DNA from: Tethya wilhelma | Taxonomy: Eukaryota; Porifera; Demospongiae; Tethyida; Tethyidae | DNA: 64,000 nucleotides | Direction of reading: 5' to 3' | Assembly: GCA_964030475.1 (NCBI GenBank) | Contig: CAXIPT010000007.1 | Location: 2,922,463 to 2,986,462, forward strand | Shown: in pieces, positions 23,806 through 35,700 of the stretch | Layout of the letters: every line of letters starts with the position of its first letter | How positions within the stretch are numbered: position 1 is the stretch's first letter | Made by a program: the position numbers and the translations under genes | The notes under the pieces: model-generated | What the model was told of the DNA's origin: nothing | Database searches by the model: none | The model's input: the letters and a program-made list of their open reading frames with translations, nothing else

Positions 23806-26800
23806 ATGGCTTTGGACGCTGATAGCAGCTGCTTTATGGAGCTTAAACAGGTAAAGTAACCTAAATTTCAGCCTTGATTAAACGTTATTCTGTTTGATAT
23901 AATAATTATAAAGGAGCAAGCTTTTATCTCCTCATAAATTGAGTCAACCTAAAAGAGACGGTGTGGAGATGTTTGTTGTTGAGTCACAATGCCAGGGTAT
24001 CGTGTTTTGATGAGTTTATAGTCTGCCAGCTAGTATAGGCCCTTACCTTGGCAATTAAGGGTATAGTTATGACTTTCACATAGAAACAAATAGGAATTAG
24101 ATACAAACTATTGTTGTGTGCGTGGGTTTCCTATTCAGAGATTTACACAGAAAGCAGATGATAGCACCAGTCCATCCATACCGCATATCTGTCATGATTA
24201 CAGACAGTTTTGTTTGTGGGTCATTGATCAGATCTTGAATGACTCATCATAAATCGATCCTGACCTCTTTCTATATACAATACTACCTATCAACACATGC
24301 CATTGGTTTTGGTCATGGATTGTATTGTTCTACTATAGTGTTACTATACAGAATATGTCCTGTAATGTACATGGTTACCAAGCATACATGTGGACAGTGA
24401 AGCACATGCCCTGAACATCGTGAGATAATGCTATTAGGGAAGTTATAGTGAAGCTTCCTTTGTGTAGTGTGGAGATCACACATCTGACGTACTTTATGGT
24501 TTCCTGTATTGAATCCATGTTTACAGTCAATATTGTACTAGTTGTGGGGTGTAGACTTTCATATTCTTTTCTTTTCTGAGCACTAGTCTGTATACAAACA
24601 TGTATTGGAGTTGAAATATATGAGCTTGAGATACAAAGTTCATAAGCTAATACTGTGCTTTGTACTCTTCATTCCTCATTGTCAAGGCTATAGGCACATG
24701 ATCAATTGCTTGGCTTTGCCAATTCACTAGCTATTGATACTTGCCAGAGCAGGCATTGGGACAGCTCCTTTAGCTTGGGGGTGATTAGACCGTTTGAATT
24801 TTCATGTATCCACTGTAGGACAATGAACCAACACTAGATGCCTACATACCAGAAGAAGACAACACCGAGAGCAGGAGTGGATCACCATGTTCTCTGAGCA
24901 GTAGTGGGGAGTGGTTTGACGCCGACAGTGACCTCCCAGACACAGTCTCGTTTGGAGCCTCTCCCAGTGACCTTTGTCTCCCCTCTCCTTCCAGCAGTAG
25001 CTCCAACATGAGCGAGGAACCTTCAGACATAGAGGAGGAGGCATTGGTGGATCCAGGCAGTGAAAAAATGCACGGTACGTGTTTGTATTAATGTTCTCTC
25101 GTGTTGGTTTTAGGTTTGTGTGCGAGCAGCTGTTGTGTGCTTGAATCTCACATATACACAAACATATCATTGTTGTTATTGATATTGTACCTTCCATCTT
25201 GTTTTTCATGTGTAGATATTATGAGCTCCAACAAAAGCATCATCATGCAGATCCTGTCCCAGATCAGAATAGGAATGGACTTGACTCGTTTTGCTCTTCC
25301 AGTTTTTTTTCTTGAAAAGAGATCACTGCTTCAAATGTACTCAGATTTCTTTGCACATCCCGAAATACTAGCCAGGTGAGTTTGTATCTAAAATCTATCA
25401 CCATTGGACATTTGTATGGTATATGGTGGGCAGAAAGATAAAGATTGATTACAGAGTCTTTTATTTCTTCCTTTCGTAGCATCACTGACATAAGGGACGC
25501 AAGAACTAGACTGATAGAAGTAGTCAGATGGTTTCTGTTTTCAACCAGTACTTCAAGAAAGGTAAGATTTGCTTGTTTTAGCACATGTAGCTAATCAGTA
25601 ACTCTAGAAGTACACTCTTGTGATGGTGCATGTTGAAACATGACATGTGTCACTTTACTGAATTAGGGACTTGAGCCAAAGAAGCCCTACAACCCTGTCC
25701 TTGGGGAAACATTTCATTGCTACTGGGACCTCCCTATCAAGGAGAAGCACACAGCAGAAGAATCTCGTCGATATCAGGTAACACTGTAACATGTTACATA
25801 TGCCTTAGTATCCACAGCTTCAGTTATATTGTGTTGTCGATAAAGCTATAGGTAGAGAGGGAAACTAATTATCATAGCGACACTTGTCCACTCCCACATG
25901 TCATGTTGTTAGCATAATTACACTGCATTGGTATTCGATAGTTACAGTTGACATTGTTTCAGTCATTGATCATTGATCAGCCACACATTCAACTAGGAAG
26001 ATAGTTACATGCTGTTGATGTGTCATGATACCCATCAACAGTTGTATTAAATGTGTGCACTAACTGCATGTGTAGTGCTACTGTATGTAATGTGTCCACA
26101 AAGCCTATACACATCCGTTAAAATGTTACTGTGTTTTATTTTGTTCCTTAGGATGCTGTCAAGAGTGGTCCCGTTCCGTATGCAAAGTCAACTTCACTTG
26201 CTTTTGTTGCTGAGCAAGTTTCCCACCACCCACCTGGTTAGTTATTATGTGGATGCTACAAGTGTAGCTCATTGTTATACTTTGTGTCAATTCCTGTGGT
26301 CTTTCTCTTTCAGTCTCTGCCTTCTATGCTGAATGTCCTGCTAAGAGAGTGTATGTCAGTGGCACTGTGTGTACAAAGACAAAGTTCCTTGGTCTCTCAG
26401 TAAAAGCACAAAACAATGGCTCTGGTAGGTTAACAGTCTTATTAGTCTGTGTGTGCTTTATGTGGCAGCAGGTTTTCCCAATTATGTACCTTTGCATGTG
26501 TTCAAAATATGGTCATCTACTGTATTCATGGTACATATGCATTGTTGAGTCATGTGAGAGCAATGTTCAATAGACAGAATGATATTCATGTGCACTATGA
26601 ATGTCAGTAGCACTGTGTGGGCAGAAACTCTTCTAGAAAACAATTAGGTATTGGTAAACAACTAGTTGTGTTCACTGCTCTTCTGAGGGTAAGCATACTT
26701 CCACCTGGTTACCTATGTGTGCTATAAGTGTAGTTCATTATTACAATTCCAACATTCACTAGCTGTCCTTGTTAACTACAGTATGTGTAACTGTACATGT

Positions 26801-29787
26801 ATGTTGATAGTCAGTGTTCAATTTGCCACCACATGCAGTGCGTATCTACTTCATGGATCATGATGAAGAGTATGTTACCAATCTACCCAATGGCTATGTC
26901 AGGTACACTGTCTGTGTGTGCGTGTGTGTGCGCGTGTGTGTGCGTGTGTGTGTGCGTGTGTGTGTGCGTGTGTGTGTGTGCGTGAGTGTGTGCATGTGTG
27001 TGTGCGTGAGTGTGTGCGTGTGTGTGNGTGTGTGTGTGTGTGTGTGTGACACTGTGTGTGTGTGTGTGTGTGGTTGTGATCTATGTACCAAGTATGAGAT
27101 GATCAAATTGTCAATGCTAACTCACTCCTATTACAGGTCTATACTGACCACTCCATGGTTTGAATTTGGAGGAGTGTCTACCATATCGTGTGCTAAGAGT
27201 GGTTACTATGCTAACCTCGAGTTTCACCAAAAGGTACTGTACATTTTAAATTCCCCACACATTTCAATGCGATCATGCTCTACTATAAACTATGGAGAAA
27301 GATAGATTTGTAGAAAATGTTTTTGTATATTGACCAACATCATCAGACTCGGTATTATTGTAAATACATGTAGACATCATAGTACTTGTAGTACTCATCC
27401 AAAAATGTTGAAATATGAAGAAAAGATTATAAGGAACCAACCCATTTCTTACCAACTTAACATGCTTTTTTATTTTTAATTTTCTTTTATTTTTAGCCAT
27501 TTCGTGGAGGAAAACGACACAAAGTCACCATTGAAATCAAGTAGGTCACAGGGTATATGCTTATGCTGTATGTGTTTGTGTGGTGGTTCAGGAAGTACAC
27601 TGTAATTGCCCATCAACAGTTCATGCCCAGTTTAGGGACTGTTTGAATTTTTATGAGCTCTGTAAATCAAGACAATTCAGCTAGTATCTGCCCTTTTAAC
27701 GGTGCCCTGTTCTATCAAATGTAATTGTAAGCTTATGATTTTTATCCCGATATCTTTGATATGCATATAACCCTTAGTATCACTGAAATTTTAAAGTCAA
27801 AGGTCACTGTATTACTATTCATTGCATAACAGTTTTTTTTTTCATTGGTTCATTCTTTGTTGGCTCACAGACATACATCAGGAGACAAAGCATTGTCAAA
27901 GATGGAAGGTGAATGGAACAATGTGATCTACACCATACCTCAAACCAGTGATCAAGTAAGTAGAGCTGCATGCTTATTACTTACCAAGATAATTTCTCTT
28001 TGTAGTCTATAACACCATCAGATTCTAGTAGTGTATCTACTAAGAATGAATATGAGTTACTCTATATACTCTGTATTCCTCATGAATTTTGTTCAGTCGA
28101 GAGAGGTCTTCGTGGATTCGGCCAAATCTCCTAAACTTCGTAAAAGGTATAAGACGCTATCGTCTACAAATCCTTCTGACTCCCGAGTTGTGTGGAGGCA
28201 TGTCACTGAAGCAATGCACAGAGGAGACTCAGAGGCAGCGTCAGAGGCCAAACACACGGTAATTGGTTCATATCGCTCAGTAAGAACATGTCTCGATTTA
28301 CATTTTGTATCTATTCTTGTTTCTACTCGTATTTATGTATAGGTGGAAGAGAAACAGCGAGCTGAAGCAAGAGAAAGAGTAAAGAAGGGAGAAGAATGGA
28401 AACAAAGGGTAAGTGGATGCACACCACATTATATTGCCTATACCCTTTTATCAACAATCTATCAAAATGGGTGACTCAAATATTAAGGACTTAATTTTGG
28501 GGGCTTCACATTCCGTAAGCACCTCTCTTGGTTACCATATAGCAGGAAATTTTCGCAGGTCCAAATTTTTGCGATAAAAAGTTCGTTTTTTCGCGGTTCA
28601 AATTTTCGCGGATTCTACATCCAGCAATGACGCACATGCACATACGCAAGCGCTATTCGAGTCACGTGTTCAAATTTTCACGGTTCTTTTTTTTGCGGTC
28701 AGATCGCCACTGCAAAAATCGCTAAAATTTGAATCCTGCGAAAATTTCCCGCTATATGGTATGTTAGGATCAGTGCACTAGAGCTCTCCTTGTGTTAGGA
28801 TCAGTGTACTAGCTCTCCTTGTGTTAGGATCAGTGCATTAGCTCTCCTTGTGTTAGGATCAGTGCATTAGCTCTCCTTGCATTAGTATCAGTGCGATCCT
28901 AACACAAGGAGAGCTAGTGCACTGATCCTAACGCAAGGAGAGCTAATGCACTGATCCTAACGCAATGAGAGCTAGTGCACTGATCCTAACGCAAGGAGGG
29001 CTAATGCACTGATCCTAACACAAGGAGAGCTAATGCACTGCACTAGCTCTCATTGTGCGGCACCACTCTTTATTTGTCCATTATCTGACAGTGATAGCAA
29101 ATGTAGTGCATGTGATACTCATGGCAAGTGGTTGCCTTATACAATGAAAGGCACCATATGCATGGTGCACAACCCTCGGCATATATACTGTGATACACAC
29201 CGTCTATACAATACAATATTTATTGCATGCATTATAATGAGGCAATGAGGAAGGATATCAAGGCATGATTGTACGTATACTGTCAGCATTGCCATCTCAT
29301 GTAAAACACACTTTCTATACCTTACTGCAGCTGTATAACATCGAGGCTGGCAATGCATGCAGATCAGACTGTACTGTGCATGGGCGTGGCTACTTAGGCA
29401 ACGTCGCGATCATAATATTATCACAAGCTATCTTGCTGCAGAGTTTGCAAAGCACAAGCGCTTGGACTAGAAATACTCTGTTACCTATATAAACATTTAT
29501 ACTAGAGTCAGTGTCGCTATCTCAGACTTCCAGTGTTCTAGCGAGGTGCAGCTAGCGCACGATCAGGCAACTCTCGTTAGCTCGCTATATACGTAGTGCT
29601 ATAGTGGGTGGGGCCACGTAGCCAAAATGGCCGCCCGAGCGATGGCTCGGATTGAAAATCCTGGCATAGCTCAAAAACTATAAGCTTTTAGCTTTTGATA
29701 CACATATTTTTTTTAGATGAACATCAGTACTCCATGCCTATGTCCTTAATTTTCAGAGTAGACTTGCTGTTCTTCAGATTAAGAGTG

Positions 29788-29826
<39 letters not shown>

Positions 29827-32314
29827 AAAACGACTACTATAACCCTTTCGGCGTGTTTCACACGCCGAGGGTTAATTAATGTCAGTGAGGTTTGGATTCA
29901 GACCACATCTGGGCAATCGCACATCACATGACATTAGCGAGGCTATGTAATATAATTATATTGCAGAAAAGGCATTCTGCTGCCTTTGTCCAATCCACAG
30001 TAGTGTGACCGTATTGTCAGACATGTGATATATAGCTGTTCTGTGTACAATGGAGCATGCCTACACTTTGTGCAGAGAGCATGACCTGCTGATGGCAGGA
30101 AGTCAAGTCCACATGTTTTATACGATTGTTTAGTCCAACTATAAAAACAACTACTAGAGCACTAGATGTTAAGCATTTGATTCAGTCACAAAGCCTTGCA
30201 GTCAATCATCATCGACAATGCAGCAGTTAATCTACATCGTGGTTGTTATAACCTTCTTTGGTGTGGCTTGTGGTCAGCAAGCTGGTCACAACAAGCCTGA
30301 AGTCCACCCTCCTCTCACCATCCAATCTTGCACCAAGTCAGGAGGGTGTCGGGCCGAGTCCAAGAGTGTAGTCATTGGTGCCAACTGGAGGTGGACACAT
30401 TCCACGTCAGGGTATCAGAACTGCTACACGGGCAATACCTGGGACACGAGCCTCTGTCCTGATGGGGTAAAGTGTGCTCAAAACTGTGCATTAGACGGAG
30501 CTGATTATGAAGGCACATACGGAGTCTCTACGTCTGGTTCTAGCATCAAGTTGGACTTTGTCACACGTGGTCCGTACTCTACCAATATTGGGTCTCGGCT
30601 CTATCTACTCAACTCTGAAACAGAGTACCATCTATTCAAACTGAAGAATAGAGAATTCACTTTTGACGTGGACGTCTCCAAATTGCCTTGTGGTTTGAAT
30701 GGTGCTCTCTATCTGGTCGACATGGATGCTGACGGTGGAATGAGCAAGTACCCTGGAAACAAGGCCGGTGCTAGGTATGGTACTGGTTACTGCGATGCTC
30801 AATGTCCTCACGACTTGAAATTCATCAATGGTGAGGCTAACGTCAAGGCATGGAGCCCTAGCAGTTCTGACAGGAACAGTGGTACGGGACATTACGGTAG
30901 CTGCTGCAATGAAATGGACATCTGGGAGAGCAATAGCATCTCCACTGCCTACACGCCTCACGTGTGTACCGTTAGAGGACAGACACGATGTGAAGGAGGT
31001 GATTGTGGCGACAACGCTTCAGGGGAGAGACACATTGGTGTGTGTGATAAGGACGGTTGTGACTTTAATCCTTATCGCTTGGGAGACAAGTACTTCTTTG
31101 GGCCCTCTTCTAACTTCACGGTCGATTCCACCAAGCCGTTCACTGTGATCACACAGTTCATCACCTCCGACAGCACTGATAGTGGAGACCTCTCGGAGAT
31201 CAGACGTCTCTGGGTTCAACACGGAAGGCTGATTCAAAGCAACTACATAAGTGTTGGTGGTCAGCGATACAATTCAATCACAAATGATTTCTGCAAGGCA
31301 CAAAAAACCGAATTTGGGAACCCTAATGACTATGTCAAACGAGGGGGGCATAAGGCTATGGGTGAATCTCTGGAGCGTGGAATGGTGCTGGTGATGAGCC
31401 TCTGGGATGATCACGATGTTCACATGTTGTGGCTGGATTCTGATTATCCGACAGACAAGCCTCCCAGCTCTCCCGGAGTGGCCAGAGGTACTTGTCCCAC
31501 TTCGTCTGGTGTGCCCAGTGACATTGAGAGCAGGCACTCTGATGCTAGTGTGAGGTACTCCAACATCAAATATGGAGAGATTAATTCAACCTACACACAT
31601 GCAGTGAACTATTGAACATTTAACTTTCCTGTCAAGTATAAATATTAATAATAATATTGTTATGTCAAACTTGATTTAGCACTCAATGTTGTGATCAATT
31701 TTGTTGCTCCACACTAAAGTCCATCTCGTTTGAGGATGCCGTTGGAAGTGAAATAATGAGCAATACTTTTCTCATGGGACTAAATAGCTAATTCTTGACT
31801 GGTAAGGTGTAGGAAGATGGAAAAGCAATCAAAAGAATTTGGGAGAACAAGCGCTTTCCATTGTTGCTTGAAATTTTGAAATTGGTTGGATAATCCGGCA
31901 TTCTCAAACCAGATGGACTTTAATAATTACAGGCTAGTAGAATTATTTCCATATCTAATGGTTCTGCAACCCCATCATGGTCAGCAGTCGTAGAAATTTT
32001 GTGACGGTCAACATGTAGTTATCAGTCATATTATGGATAGTCATCATGTCAAAAGTTTAACCATAGATGCAAGCACATTGGTACGCACTCCTTAAGTGCT
32101 AAGGGTTGTGGAGAATAAGTTATAGTAGATCAAGTCAAACTTGTACTGTCCTATACTGTTTTTATCATTGTGAAAGTTACCAGCAGTGTGTACTGATTGT
32201 GTATTACTTGCTTCTCTCTCACTACAGCTGTTCACATCTAATGGCACTGGTGATGCTCACCACGACACTTGGTTCTACAATTCCCCCCTCAGTCAGAGGC
32301 TCTCACACTCCTGA
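23806..32314 (+). CDS. oxysterol-binding-protein-related protein, short form, copy A (14 exons)
   Basis: Exons: 23806-23850, 24819-25074, 25216-25375, 25480-25561, 25667-25777, 26152-26236, 26314-26424, 26839-26902, 27137-27233, 27497-27540, 27871-27955, 28097-28258, 28343-28408, 32228-32314; 484 aa, in frame. An acidic Ser-rich leader (with 'GEWFDADSD', FFAT-like) precedes a complete ORD lipid-transfer domain: '[20 protein letters not shown]', '[14 protein letters not shown]', the family signature 'EQVSHHPP', 'FPNGY'-like 'LPNGYVRSIL' and '[10 protein letters not shown]'. It is closest to ORP9/10/11 by memory. No PH domain, so it is like ORP short forms. It should shuttle sterol/phosphoinositide or phosphatidylserine between ER and other membranes. 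The last intron (28,409-32,227) holds the GH7 gene. Confidence 0.93.
26903..27072. repeat. (GT)n microsatellite with one unresolved base
   Basis: A long interrupted GT/GTGTGC tract starts right after the exon 8 donor of ORP-A. Position 27,027 is N, the only ambiguous base I found, probably a repeat-length assembly problem. Confidence 0.95.
28533..28761. mobile_element. 229-bp MITE, 'taccatatagc' family
   Basis: Left end accatatagcaggaaatttt and right end aaaatttcccgctatatggt are near-perfect inverted repeats, flanked by TA on both sides. The body has several tttcgc/gcgaaa motifs. It lies in the expanded last intron of ORP-A. Confidence 0.85.
28763..29056. repeat. palindromic tandem array: 29-bp units in two opposite blocks
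   Basis: About four and a half copies of a ~29-base unit (gttaggatcagtgcattagc...) run rightward to about 28,893. About five copies of its reverse complement (gatcctaacacaaggagagc...) follow immediately. Unit-to-unit differences are few. A transcript of the ORP-A intron could form a hairpin with arms of roughly 130 bases. Confidence 0.92.
29789..29873. repeat. (CA)n tract plus perfect 14-bp-arm hairpin
   Basis: About 17 CA units (29,789-29,822) are followed by a hairpin at 29,841-29,873 whose arms, aaccct-t-tcggcgtg and cacgccga-gggtt, pair across a tttca loop with one bulge. It is not obviously related to the GH7 promoter 270 bases on. Confidence 0.75.
30140..30146 (+). promoter_or_regulatory. 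TATA box of the nested GH7 gene
   Basis: TATAAAA lies 72 bases before the GH7 ATG, a distance that leaves room for a short 5' UTR. It sits in an intron of ORP-A and supports independent transcription of GH7. The assignment is by motif and spacing only. Confidence 0.6.
30218..31615 (+). CDS. glycoside hydrolase family 7 cellulase (cellobiohydrolase-like), intronless
   Basis: A single uninterrupted 465-codon reading frame. It starts with a signal peptide (residues 1-19, ending ACGQQ). The catalytic motif is complete: '[12 protein letters not shown]' with Glu232 (nucleophile), Asp234 and Glu237 (acid/base). Other GH7 hallmarks are '[21 protein letters not shown]', '[19 protein letters not shown]', '[12 protein letters not shown]', 'MLWLDSDYP' and a dense set of paired cysteines. 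There is no linker and no cellulose-binding CBM1. The enzyme would cleave beta-1,4-glucan, releasing cellobiose, outside the cell. GH7 is known mainly from fungi, some protists and crustaceans. The gene lies on the same strand inside the last intron of ORP-A, while neighbouring genes have 10-29 exons. Contamination is made unlikely by flanking host exons and sponge repeats on both sides. Confidence 0.97.
   Translation: MQQLIYIVVVITFFGVACGQQAGHNKPEVHPPLTIQSCTKSGGCRAESKSVVIGANWRWTHSTSGYQNCYTGNTWDTSLCPDGVKCAQNCALDGADYEGTYGVSTSGSSIKLDFVTRGPYSTNIGSRLYLLNSETEYHLFKLKNREFTFDVDVSKLPCGLNGALYLVDMDADGGMSKYPGNKAGARYGTGYCDAQCPHDLKFINGEANVKAWSPSSSDRNSGTGHYGSCCNEMDIWESNSISTAYTPHVCTVRGQTRCEGGDCGDNASGERHIGVCDKDGCDFNPYRLGDKYFFGPSSNFTVDSTKPFTVITQFITSDSTDSGDLSEIRRLWVQHGRLIQSNYISVGGQRYNSITNDFCKAQKTEFGNPNDYVKRGGHKAMGESLERGMVLVMSLWDDHDVHMLWLDSDYPTDKPPSSPGVARGTCPTSSGVPSDIESRHSDASVRYSNIKYGEINSTYTHAVNY
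31715..31922. mobile_element. 208-bp MITE downstream of GH7
   Basis: Termini taaagtccatctcgtttgag and ctcaaaccagatggacttta are inverted repeats with two mismatches and TA at both ends. It lies between GH7 and the last exon of ORP-A. Confidence 0.85.
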
Positions 32315-32735
32315 CATGCACTAGCTGACACGTGTCAACAGACTTGAGACTGATCACCAAATCCAACTTATTGTTATGTAATTTTTTTCGTGTTTGATTT
32401 TTTGTGTGTAAGAGCATAATTATGGTAAGAGTAATACATGAATGGTTTGTGTCTTCACTGGTGTGATTTTATAAGTTATTTATTCTTCATTACATTTATA
32501 TATTATATAAAATTTATAATCATAGTACTGAATGAAATATATAAATCTGGTCCTACTGAAAGCTTAGCTAGAGATCTATGATAGATCATATTGCTCGAGC
32601 CTGAGTACCCCCGCAGCTAATTACTTCCTGTCTGCGGGTACTTGACGCGCGTGATTAACTTTAATACAATTAAGTTATTAAACTGTGGTCTGCGTCAACA
32701 GATGAAAAAGTGATAGAAAGGTTGAGAAGATAAAC
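32315..32735. other. intergenic between ORP-A and ORP-B
   Basis: The 421-base spacer between the tandem ORP copies. AT-rich, with no recognised promoter motif and no gene. Confidence 0.4.
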
Positions 32736-35700
32736 ATGGAGCAAGAACAAGCGGGAAATAGCGACCCAGAGATTGGGCAGGTACGTAAGTAGCTTTAGAG
32801 AGTACCTAGAACATATACTGACTGTACGTGGTATGAGTTTATATGGTAACAGACATGTTGCCAGGTGGTTCAAATAGAAAAAGTATTTTAAAGTAGTACT
32901 GTACAATGACTATTCTTCACGGTTGTGCCTGTTAGACCAACCACCAACACAAAGCTGTGTGTGCTAGTCTTGTCTGATGCTCTTGTGTGGTGTTTGTAGG
33001 ATAAACTTGCTTGTGCACTAGAGGTATGCCCACTTGAATTGTGTGTTACAGTTTAGTTCATAGTTTTGGCAGTATTTATGTTCAAAAAAGACTCCATCAG
33101 TATGAAGAACCATATCCATGGTACTACCAGTCAGTATGAAGGGGCTATCACTTATATTGTGATGATAGACTATTAGTATTAAACGTGAATCTTCCGAGTG
33201 AATTGATCTAGCTTAGTCTCGTGGGCCAGACATTCCGGGAGAGGGGAAAAGGAACGTCTGGTAACTGTAGGCCACTTTCCATGTGCAATCTGAATTTCAT
33301 TAGCGTAACGTAAAGGCATCCTGTCACGTGAATTAAATTTTCCTTGGCCAGAAGACTTGAGTTTAGCGGCAGCTTTCTTCTTAGTGTACTCCAGTGTGAA
33401 GTAATCATGGGTTTTAGCCATCTTCTACACACAAATGGCGATAAGTTCTGTCTTACAGTACCTGTAGACGTGGACTATTCGTGGATGATGATTGTACAGC
33501 GCTACGGTCTCACATGACAAGAACGATCCGATTGGTAGGGTTTAGACTTGGTGGGAAATTTTACCTCATTAAATTCAAAATTACAAAATACTGAAATCTG
33601 ATTGGCAGTTGCAACATTCTGCGATTGCACACGAAAACTTTCCCCCTCTTGGAACGTCTGGCTCACGAGACTAGATCTAGCTATGATGTAAGCTTGATAA
33701 CGATAGTGTGCGTATGTGTGTGTGTGTGGGGGGGGGGGTCTCTTTGAAAATGACCTATAGGGTCTTTTTTTTTAACATGTATACGCTTTAGTTTTATGAA
33801 GATCACTATATCTCTGAATGGAATGATTAAAGTACAAATTTTGTTTCATATGTACACAATGAAGGTCCAACAATAGTCCCATACAGTCTGTAAACACACA
33901 TAGTCTCTACAGTACGTGCTCTCTGTTGTGATTGTCTCTCTGATGTTTATAATGCACACTCTCACTCTCACTCTCACTCTCACTGTTGTATTGACCTACA
34001 TCTGCTGTGGAGCATAAAATGTGCAAGCATCATTAGGTAGTCTACTTTTACTATTGAACATCAACATAACATAAGCCAATGTATTGTCAGTATTATACAT
34101 TGACATTGCCTTCTGCTGCTGGATGTGTAGTACAAAGGTCTGTGGTCACCTCAGTCTGGTTACCTTTGTGGTAGGCAGTGGCAGTCATGTCATGTCCCAC
34201 AGGTATAGGGATACACTGGCACATGTGTATCATGTGAATGGCAATGACTGAATAAACATTATATGAATATCTTTTGTATTTCTGGTATGGGATATGGTTA
34301 CCACAATTTATATAATATTATCAGCCAGTGAGTGTGAGTAGTTTCATGATGATCTTCTGTGACAGTGATCCTGATACTGGGGTGTACTTCCTTACAGTGC
34401 TACAGCCATGTCTATTTACACGTAGCTGATTCAGCCAAAGTGCCAACTTGTGATAAATTTACAGCCACTCTGGTACATTTGAGTGTGTGTCACACATCTT
34501 AATTGTCATACCACGCTCTTGAAATTGCCTCTTTCAAAGTGTGTGTTTATTGATCTTAATTCGCATGTGTGACTCAGTGCAAATGGATTCCAATTGGAGG
34601 GAAAGTTTCATTCTTAATAATTGCCATCAGTGCATCAGATGTTTCTCATTTGTGTATTACCTACTGAAGATTGGCAGAGCGTGATTGAAAAGTAAACAAG
34701 ATGAATTATTTCAGAGCGGTCTGATACTATATACTTGTCTACAGTTTTATACAAATGCCTGACATTCTCAAGCCATGATATGTACAATGTATATACCTTA
34801 TAGTGGGTAAAATTTTCAGGCTTAAAAATTGGCCAATTTGGTTCTAAGCTCAATTTTGGAGGGAAAAAACATGCTCTAGTTACAAAGCATTCTCAAGTCA
34901 TGATACATGTAACTGAACAGACGTGTTTGTGTCACATCCTGTGTAGTTGTGATTCGTGTGTGTGCAAACAGTACTATTATTTTGGTTCTTACAGTGTCGA
35001 TGTAGTGTTATCACCATCATTGAGATATGTTGTGGTCAATATTATTTTAAGCTATGTTTATAAAACTCTCACTTGCTTCCTTCCTGGTGAAAATGAGGTA
35101 AAATACTATTACAGGTCTTCCTATTAAGAGAGCTAGTGTTGAGTATGTATGTAGGTCACTTTTATATATGCAATGTCCCGCTTGTAATAAATACTGCAGT
35201 GCCCTAGCATAGGGAGCCCAAGTGTTCAAACCCGTTCAACTTTGTGACACTAATGCACTGTTTGCTATACTTTGTGCCGTGACCAAAGTCATTGTGATCA
35301 TTGCCTTCTCATCCCTTGCCCCCTCCAGTTCATACCACCAGAAGACGACGATGAGCCCAACTTGGACCACTATGAACCGACTGGACCCTCCGATGAGGGG
35401 GAAAGAGTAACGCCCAATTCTCTCGGTAGCAGTGGGGAGTGGTTCGATGCTCATCACGAGCTCCCGGCCCCACCCCCTGGTGCTGCCGCTGTCCTCCCCT
35501 CTCCCAGTGTGAGTGTGTCCACCATGGGATGTGACCAACCCGATGTGGAGGAGGAGGTTTCACTTGACGATGCTGAAGACATGCATGGTAAGGCTGATGT
35601 TGACATAATGAAAGAAAAACAAAAAATGTACAATGTATACCTGTATTCTTCATATCATTGCCAGCATTAGTTAGCATTTAGCTAGCATTTGTTTGTAGTA

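Noticed and set aside
26814..27305. 163-codon frame through the GT microsatellite
   Set aside because: A Val/Cys run produced by the repeat; the real ORP-A exons 8 and 9 on either side use proper splice sites.
27841..29000. Possible CRISPR-like array in the 29-bp repeats
   Set aside because: Units are contiguous with no unique spacers, reverse orientation midway, and lie in an animal intron.
30828..31148. Overlapping alternative-frame ORFs in the GH7 gene
   Set aside because: Shadows of the GH7 coding frame; no independent signals.
33179..33421. 80-codon minus-strand frame starting MAKTHDYF
   Set aside because: Looks protein-like in composition, but lies inside a MITE between its inverted ends and has no recognised domain.
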